Positions 59,304 to 64,000 of a stretch of DNA of 64,000 bases are shown here, piece by piece. Position 1 is the stretch's first letter, and each line of letters starts with the position of its first letter. The notes under the pieces were generated by a model, which worked only from the letters and a program-made list of their open reading frames with translations, ran no database searches and had not been told where the DNA came from. The translations under genes were made by a program, and so were the position numbers. The DNA comes from JAKALX01 sp964508715 (GTDB lineage: Bacteria; Chloroflexota; Dehalococcoidia; Tepidiformales; Tepidiformaceae): assembly GCA_964508715.1 (NCBI GenBank), contig CAZDUX010000004.1, positions 139,049-203,048 on the forward strand, in the 5' to 3' direction.

Positions 59304-60369
59304 CCGGACTTTGTCCTCGATCCCGGAGCGGTCTTCGGAAATCGCTGCCTCGTGGCTCGAAACGGCGGTGGGTGCGCCCGCCCATACGCTCGGGGACTTC
59401 GAGGTCACACGTATCGGCGAAGGGTCGGGGATTGTCGGGGTCATTGCCCGGGTGGCGCTGTCATGGAAGGTGGGCGCGGGCGAGTTCCCGGCATCGGTCG
59501 TCGTGAAGCTGAGCCCGGACGATGGCGAGCTTCGATCTCGATACCGCCTGCCGATGGGTCGTGAGGTGCGTTTCTACAACGACCTCGCGAGCGGCTGCGG
59601 CGCCAGGGCTCCCCACGCGTTTCACGCCAGTTTCGACGGCGCGACTGGCAACGCGGCAATCGTCATGGAGGATCTTGGCCAGGCCACCATCTACGAAACT
59701 GGCACAGCGCCGGCCGAGGCAATCGTCGCGGTCGCGCGCAGTAGCGCGAAGCTTCACGCCCGCTGGTGGAACGATAAGCGTCTCGCTGGCATGACCTGGC
59801 TGAGCTCGCCCGAGGTGATCGCGACGCAGTTCGCCGGTCCCGCACGAGCCGCGCTGCCCCGGCTTGTTCCCTGGTACGAGGCAAATGCCCCCGACATGCT
59901 CGATCTCGCGGTGCTCCGGCTTGACGCGACGGAACGTGGCGGTATGCCGATGCCTTCACTCCCACCAACCCTCAACCACGGTGACCTCGGCTTGAAGAAC
60001 GTCGCCTTCATCGAAGGGGAGCCCATCTACTTCGATTGGGCCCTCGTGGGCCGGAACACCGCGCCGGCTGAACTCCCGGCGCTGGTGAGCGAATCCTATG
60101 GGGCGGAGGTTCCGCACGGTCTGGCGGAGATGATCATGCCCGCCTATTACAAGAGCCTCTGCGAAGCCGGCATCGCGGGCGTTTCGTACGAACAGGTTCG
60201 CGAGGACTTCGCCGTCGCACTCATGGCCCGCTCGTGGGCCCCACTCATCCTGCTGGGGGTGATCCAGGATGCCCAGCGCCAGTCCATCGCCCTCCGCTGG
60301 ATCGAAACCTGCCGGGCGTTCAAGGACGAATTCGACTTCGAGGGCCGCCTTCGGAGGGCACTCGGATGA
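59296..60369 (+). CDS. Aminoglycoside phosphotransferase-fold kinase (EcKinase-like)
   Basis: The 357-residue protein has the Brenner catalytic motif 'LNHGDLGLKNVAF' and the metal-binding 'YFDWALVG', with a nucleotide-binding lobe containing 'SVVVKLSPDD' and 'REVRFYNDLA'. The pattern 'VMEDLG' and 'KLHARWW' resembles ecdysteroid-kinase/DUF1679-like small-molecule kinases rather than drug-resistance enzymes. It phosphorylates an unknown hydroxyl substrate. Its ATG overlaps the preceding SnoaL-like gene. Confidence 0.87.
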   Translation: MADRTLSSIPERSSEIAASWLETAVGAPAHTLGDFEVTRIGEGSGIVGVIARVALSWKVGAGEFPASVVVKLSPDDGELRSRYRLPMGREVRFYNDLASGCGARAPHAFHASFDGATGNAAIVMEDLGQATIYETGTAPAEAIVAVARSSAKLHARWWNDKRLAGMTWLSSPEVIATQFAGPARAALPRLVPWYEANAPDMLDLAVLRLDATERGGMPMPSLPPTLNHGDLGLKNVAFIEGEPIYFDWALVGRNTAPAELPALVSESYGAEVPHGLAEMIMPAYYKSLCEAGIAGVSYEQVREDFAVALMARSWAPLILLGVIQDAQRQSIALRWIETCRAFKDEFDFEGRLRRALG

Positions 60370-60397
60370 CACGCCCGAAGGATGCAAAGGCAGAGAA

Positions 60398-60421
60398 GGG
60401 GCACCTCGTTGGAGGTGCCCC
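60398..60421. terminator. Hairpin terminator between convergent genes
   Basis: A perfect 10-bp stem GGGGCACCTC/GAGGTGCCCC with loop GTTG lies between the kinase gene and the small minus-strand gene. Flanking T-runs are weak. Confidence 0.65.
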
Positions 60422-60455
60422 CTGGTGGTGTCCACTTCCGCCGGGCAGGTGGCAT

Positions 60456-60659
60456 TCATGCATGGCGATGGAAGTGAAAAACCGCCATCGGTGCCCGCAA
60501 GGCCCCGAACCAGCTCGGGCGCCGGGCTCGGGCCAGGAGCGCCCCGGCTTTCGAACTGCTCGTCTCACGGATCGCTTCGCAGGCGGCCAGGTTCTCCGCG
60601 ACGGTGCGCTCGTATTGATCGACGGCGGCGTTGGCTTCGAACGGGTTGAAGTAATACAT
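60456..60659 (-). CDS. Small protein of unknown function (67 residues)
   Basis: ATG 60659 is preceded by GGAGGAA at good spacing, which makes this a believable gene. The product starts 'YYFNPFEANAAVDQYERTVAENLAACEAI' (helical, acidic) and ends with a basic, aromatic, His-rich tail ('FHFHRHA'). It is divergent from the Crp-type gene, and a Crp-like operator lies between them, so it may be controlled by that regulator. Confidence 0.65.
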   Translation of the reverse strand: MYYFNPFEANAAVDQYERTVAENLAACEAIRETSSSKAGALLARARRPSWFGALRAPMAVFHFHRHA

Positions 60660-60728
60660 CGTGTTCCTCCTGTCGTTTGGTGGCCCGTGACCACGCCCCG
60701 ACAGTAGCCCCGGCTCCGGGAGGCCCAG

Positions 60729-60744
60729 TATGAAAACTCTCACA
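60729..60744. promoter_or_regulatory. Crp-like operator upstream of the Crp-type gene
   Basis: TATGA-AAACTC-TCACA fits the Crp consensus TGTGA-N6-TCACA in nine of ten half-site bases. It lies 35 bases before the Crp-type start and 69 bases before the divergent small gene. Confidence 0.7.
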
Positions 60745-60779
60745 CGCGAGCGAGATGGGTGCACGCCGAGGATGTTGTG

Positions 60780-61469
60780 ATGACGACCGCGCCCGGAACA
60801 GGCGACCGCCTCCAGCTCATCCGCCAGGTACCCCTGCTCTCGCGCACCTCCGATGCTGACGCGGGCGCGCTCGCCGGCCGTGGCAAGGAGCGCACCTGGG
60901 AGGCTGGGACGACCATCTTCCGCGAGGGGGACCCCGGCGACAGCCTCGCGATCGTCGTCACCGGCCGCGTACGTGCCTGGATGATGTCCGAAGACGGCCA
61001 GGAGATGACCCTCGGCTACGTCCTGCCCGGCGAGTGCCTTGGCGACCTCGCAGTCCTCGATGGGCGGCCGAGAAGCGCCACCGCCACTGCTGTTGAGCCA
61101 ACCAGGATGTTCGTCGTTCCCAGGGACGTGGCGCTCACGTGGCTGCGGACACACCCGGACGCTGCCATCGCCCTCCTCGAAACTATCTCGCTCCGGCTTC
61201 GCCGCGCGGACCAGGCGCTTGCCGACCTCTCGTTCCTCGACTTGCCCCACAGGGTGGCCCGGCGGCTGCTGCGGATGGCCGCCGAAACCAGTGAACGCGC
61301 GCCACGGACGAAGGTGAGCGTCACCCAGACAGAACTCGGCGGCATCCTCGGCGTGAGCCGCGAGACCGTGAACAAGCAACTCCGGGAGTTCCAACGTGAC
61401 GGCCTGGTCGAGCTGGGGAGGGGCAGTATCACCCTGCTCGACCAGGAACGGCTGCGCTCGCTCCCGTAG
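60780..61469 (+). CDS. Crp/FNR-family transcriptional regulator
   Basis: The 229-residue protein has a cyclic-nucleotide-binding beta-barrel ('IFREGDPGDSLAIVVTGRVRAW', 'GECLGDLAVLDGRPRSATATA'), a dimerisation helix and a C-terminal winged helix with 'VSVTQTELGGILGVSRETVNKQLREFQ'. The recognition helix SRETV has Arg-Glu as in Crp, fitting the TGTGA-type sites found here. It lacks the N-terminal Cys cluster of FNR. GAGG at 8 bases supports ATG 60780. Probably autoregulated. Confidence 0.92.
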   Translation: MTTAPGTGDRLQLIRQVPLLSRTSDADAGALAGRGKERTWEAGTTIFREGDPGDSLAIVVTGRVRAWMMSEDGQEMTLGYVLPGECLGDLAVLDGRPRSATATAVEPTRMFVVPRDVALTWLRTHPDAAIALLETISLRLRRADQALADLSFLDLPHRVARRLLRMAAETSERAPRTKVSVTQTELGGILGVSRETVNKQLREFQRDGLVELGRGSITLLDQERLRSLP

Positions 61470-61482
61470 CTTCGCAGGCCTG

Positions 61483-61498
61483 TGTGAGAACTCTCATA
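61483..61498. promoter_or_regulatory. Crp-like operator upstream of the cNMP-binding gene
   Basis: TGTGA-GAACTC-TCATA fits the Crp consensus in nine of ten half-site bases and shares the central AACTC with the site at 60729-60744. It lies about 80 bases before the start at 61579, a position typical for Crp activation. Confidence 0.7.
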
Positions 61499-61578
61499 CA
61501 GGCCACATCTCGTGCGCGTCTACCGTGCCGCCGTCGGCGCCAGAACGCGGCGCCCCACACCATTGGAGGAGAACAACC

Positions 61579-62013
61579 ATGGCAAACAACGAGACCCTGA
61601 GCACCGTCCCACTGTTCAACCGCCTTCCCGGTAAGACGATTGACCGCCTCGCCGCCATCGCCATCGAGCGCCACTACGCCCCCGGAACCGAGATCGTCAG
61701 CGAGGGCGACGCCGGCATCGCCATGTATGTGATCGCTGATGGCACCGCCGCCGTCGTCCATGCTGGTGAGGCCGACCCCCGAGCCGTGCTCCACAAGGGC
61801 GACAGCTTCGGGGAGATGGCGATCGTCGATGGTCGCGCCCGCACAGCCACGGTCCGGGCAACCACGGATGTGACCTGCCTGGCACTTCCCCGGTGGGACT
61901 TCATCGCCGAAGTGCGGGCCGATGACGAACTCGCGATGGAACTGCTCAACCGCATGTCGGCGCGCATCCGTGAGCTCGAGCACCGCGTGCAGGAACTCGA
62001 AGCGCGCCACTAG
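61579..62013 (+). CDS. Stand-alone cyclic-nucleotide-binding domain protein
   Basis: The 144-residue protein is a single cNMP-binding barrel: 'GTEIVSEGDAGIAMYVIADG', 'GDSFGEMAIVDGRARTATVRA' with the FGE-x(8)-RTATV phosphate cassette, then a C-terminal helix ending 'HRVQELEARH'. No DNA-binding or enzyme domain is attached. It may buffer or relay a cyclic nucleotide signal, or pair with another protein through the helix. GGAGGA at 8 bases. A Crp-like site is in its upstream region. Confidence 0.85.
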   Translation: MANNETLSTVPLFNRLPGKTIDRLAAIAIERHYAPGTEIVSEGDAGIAMYVIADGTAAVVHAGEADPRAVLHKGDSFGEMAIVDGRARTATVRATTDVTCLALPRWDFIAEVRADDELAMELLNRMSARIRELEHRVQELEARH

Positions 62014-62052
62014 CCAAACCGGCGGAAGAACGTTGCTTCAGGAGGCGCAGCC

Positions 62053-62670
62053 ATGCCATCGAAGCCAGTCATCACCGTCGCCATGACGGACGGGTCATGC
62101 GCCGAAGACGTCGCAGTGGAAGCTGCGCGACGTCTCGCTTATCGCTACGTCGACGAGGAGATCATCGAGCGAGCGGCCTCACTTGCGGGAGTCGATCCCG
62201 GCACCATTGGCGCCACAGAGCACAGCGAGCCGTTGGTTTCGCGCATCTTGCGGAGGATGACCGCCGTCCCCTTGGAGACGAGCGGGTACATCCCGCCCGA
62301 GTGGCTCGCCGACCAGACGCCGGCATACCGCACCCTGATCAAACGGGTGATCCACTCGGTTGCCGCAGAGGGCTCCGTCGTTATCGGGTCGCATGCCGCG
62401 GCGTTGAACCTGGCGGGAACGGCTGGCCTTCTACGCGTGCTGGTTACCGCGCCACCGGGCGTGCGAGCCCACCGGCTTGCGTCGGAACGCGGAATCGAGC
62501 TCGCAACCGCACAGAAAGCGATTGAGCACGCCGACGCGGAACGGCGGAAGTACTTCCAGCGCTTCTTTCATCTCGACCACGAACTGCCCGTTCACTACGA
62601 CCTCGTCCTCAACACCGAGGTCCTCTCACCAGTGCAGGCTGCCGGACTGATCGTCCTCGCAGCTAGCTGA
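62053..62670 (+). CDS. Cytidylate-kinase-like protein with altered P-loop
   Basis: The 205-residue protein matches the Cmk-like (AAK26) family in layout: 'VITVAMTDGSCAEDVAVEAARRL' at the N-terminus, 'YRYVDEEIIERAA', 'SVVIGSHAAALNL', 'LRVLVTAPPGVRAHRLA' and 'DAERRKYFQRFF'. The usual GSGG/GK phosphate loop is replaced by 'TDGSCAED', so nucleotide binding may be lost or different. Such proteins often sit beside cNMP/GAF genes. Function unknown. GGAGG precedes the ATG. Confidence 0.75.
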   Translation: MPSKPVITVAMTDGSCAEDVAVEAARRLAYRYVDEEIIERAASLAGVDPGTIGATEHSEPLVSRILRRMTAVPLETSGYIPPEWLADQTPAYRTLIKRVIHSVAAEGSVVIGSHAAALNLAGTAGLLRVLVTAPPGVRAHRLASERGIELATAQKAIEHADAERRKYFQRFFHLDHELPVHYDLVLNTEVLSPVQAAGLIVLAAS

Positions 62671-62712
62671 GACCTCGTTTGCCTGACCTCCAAAAGCACG
62701 GGGAGGTGTGTC

Positions 62713-64000
62713 ATGACCCAGGAACCAACCCCTACGTTTGAGGACCTCAAGGCCCGCGTTGCCGAGCTGGAGGCGAACGAACGGGAAACGCGATGGCACC
62801 TCGACCGGCTCGCCGCGCTTGGCGACCCGCTGGAGAAGATCGCCGTCGGCATCTGGGAGCAGGTTCGGGCGCGCGGCCTGGCCGATCGCTGGGGCTGCTA
62901 TCGGCTCGATGGTGACCGGTTGGTCCACGTCTTCCAGCACAGTCAGCTGTCGCCGAACCCGCGCGACCAGGCATGGCTCCAGGCGCACCGCGCCGATGCC
63001 ATTCCCCTCGACGGGGCGGAACAGGTTGCAGCAGCCGTCATTGATGATCGTGCCATCGCGGTCGCCGATATCGTTGGCGAGGACGGGCAGCGCTTTCCGC
63101 TCACCTACGATCGCATCCGCGAGCGAGAGGCAGAGACGGGAGCCGGCCTGCACTCGACCATCGCTGTCCCGCTGCACAGCGGCGGAGAGGTCATTGGCGT
63201 CTTCCTGGTTGGGCGCCTCGACGTCCGCCCCTTCACCGACGACGACATCGCCGCGATCCAGCCCTACGCCGACCAGATGGCGCTTGCCATTGGCAACGCC
63301 CGGATGGCGGAGCAACTCGAGCAGAGAACCGCGGAGCTGGCGGATGCGGTCGAACGCGAGCGAGCCGCGGCCGGGGAACTCCGTGCCCAGAAGATAGAAG
63401 CCGAATGGCGGCTCGAGCGGCTCGCGGCTGTCGAAAACCCCCGCGACAAGGTCATCCTCGGCATCTGGGAACAGATCCACGCAGCGGGGCTTGCCGACAG
63501 GAGAGGTACCTACGTCCTTCAAGGCGACCACCTCAGCCCAATCAGTTTGGGGACCAACTGGGTTGACCAGGATCCCGAAGTTGCCCGGAAGGTCGCTCCT
63601 TTTGCCCGCGATAGGAACTTGAGCGAGCTCGACCGGATCGAGGTGCATGCATGCCTGACCCGCGTGCCGGTCGTCGTGAACGACGTGCTTGGCACCGGGC
63701 GCGATGCCTTTCCGGGTACAACAGCGGACGTCCAGGTTCTCGCAGATGCGCTGTCTCACACAACGCACTGCATGCTTGCCGTGCCGCACATCTTCGGCGG
63801 CGAAGTCGTCGGCGTGACGAACTTCCACCGGGTGGGTGGTTCTCGCCCCTTCACCGACGAAGACATCGCCGCCATCCAGCCGTTTGCCGACCAGATCGCG
63901 CTCGCCATTGGCAACGCCCGCATGGCCGAGCAGTTGGAGCAGCGCAATGCCGAGCTGGCCGAGGCGCTCGAACGCCAGAACGCCACGAGCGAAGTGCTAG
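62713..64000 (+). CDS. Tandem GAF-domain sensor protein (partial, runs off the window)
   Basis: The frame stays open to the last base, giving 429 residues with no stop. A short N-terminal coiled coil ('FEDLKARVAELEANERE') is followed by a GAF-like domain (about 45-195), a second coiled coil (about 200-240) and a second GAF-like domain (about 245-400, 'GVTNFHRV'). The two domains share the repeat 'FTD(D/E)DIAAIQP(Y/F)ADQ(M/I)ALAIGNARMAEQLEQR'. The C-terminal part, probably a kinase or cyclase output, lies beyond the window. GGGAGG is present 6 bases upstream of ATG. Confidence 0.82.
   Translation, partial: MTQEPTPTFEDLKARVAELEANERETRWHLDRLAALGDPLEKIAVGIWEQVRARGLADRWGCYRLDGDRLVHVFQHSQLSPNPRDQAWLQAHRADAIPLDGAEQVAAAVIDDRAIAVADIVGEDGQRFPLTYDRIREREAETGAGLHSTIAVPLHSGGEVIGVFLVGRLDVRPFTDDDIAAIQPYADQMALAIGNARMAEQLEQRTAELADAVERERAAAGELRAQKIEAEWRLERLAAVENPRDKVILGIWEQIHAAGLADRRGTYVLQGDHLSPISLGTNWVDQDPEVARKVAPFARDRNLSELDRIEVHACLTRVPVVVNDVLGTGRDAFPGTTADVQVLADALSHTTHCMLAVPHIFGGEVVGVTNFHRVGGSRPFTDEDIAAIQPFADQIALAIGNARMAEQLEQRNAELAEALERQNATSEVL

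Noticed and set aside
1..64000. CRISPR array, rRNA operon, plasmid or phage origin
   Set aside because: No regularly spaced repeats, rRNA sequences, replication genes or iteron-type origins were seen beyond the short att-like iterons.

Overview
The window is GC-rich bacterial chromosome. The organism is most likely a member of the Chloroflexota, perhaps near the Dehalococcoidia/Tepidiformales. The clues are stand-alone zinc-ribbon/RGG proteins, an LLM-type (F420-family) oxidoreductase, CaiB/BaiF CoA-transferases, HTTM proteins, many GTG/TTG starts and frequent leaderless promoters. This placement is inferred from gene content; no rRNA gene is present. Most of the sequence is ordinary housekeeping and catabolic chromosome, interrupted by small accessory patches.

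Region by region. 0-4 kb: end of an enoyl-CoA hydratase, a VapBC-type toxin-antitoxin pair, and a large orphan molybdopterin oxidoreductase. 4-5 kb: an isolated gene for an HK97-fold, phage-type major capsid protein with its own ribosome binding site and terminator and no other phage gene nearby. 5-12.4 kb: amidohydrolase, purA, a double CaiB/BaiF CoA-transferase, a short-chain dehydrogenase and a beta-lactamase-fold hydrolase. 12.7-15.5 kb: a GAF-PAS-GGDEF-EAL cyclic-di-GMP protein. 15.5-17.7 kb: a patch of toxin-antitoxin genes and scrambled duplicated gene fragments. 17.8-20.7 kb: rpsO and pnp; PNPase carries an unusual Arg-Gly-rich tail. 20.8-23.2 kb: small membrane proteins and a lipoprotein. 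23.2-27.3 kb: acnA-icd (TCA cycle). 27.6-33 kb: a soluble PAS histidine kinase, an RGG zinc-ribbon protein, a CAT-anticodon tRNA, a HIRAN-like protein, a tyrosine phosphatase and an HTTM pair. 33.3-36.9 kb: three catabolic genes. 37-41.2 kb: a TetR-controlled heterodimeric ABC exporter.

41.2-50.9 kb is bracketed by two diverged ~195-bp direct repeats. Each begins with the 3' half of a tRNA (Lys-like) and ends with three short iterons, so it looks like the trace of an integrated element. Between them lie an NTF2-fold protein, a TorD-like remnant, a lipoprotein/two-ATPase/FtsX-type ABC system, an acidic exported protein and an OmpR-type two-component system. 50.9-56.2 kb is a minus-strand cluster of a LuxR/ATPase regulator with two C-terminal helix-turn-helix domains, an unrecognised protein and an M64-type metalloprotease. 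56.4-58.7 kb holds small or exported proteins of unknown function. 58.8-60.4 kb holds an NTF2-like gene broken by an in-frame TGA, followed by an APH-fold kinase. 60.4-64 kb is a Crp-type regulator flanked by two good Crp-like operators, a second cNMP-binding protein, a cytidylate-kinase-like protein and a tandem-GAF sensor that runs off the window.

The most unusual items are the orphan capsid gene, the TA/duplication mosaic at 15.6-17.3 kb (including a deleted HigB next to an intact HigA), the RGG tails on PNPase and a zinc-ribbon protein, the tRNA-derived repeat pair, the LuxR/unknown/M64 cluster and the Crp-site-bounded signalling cluster.
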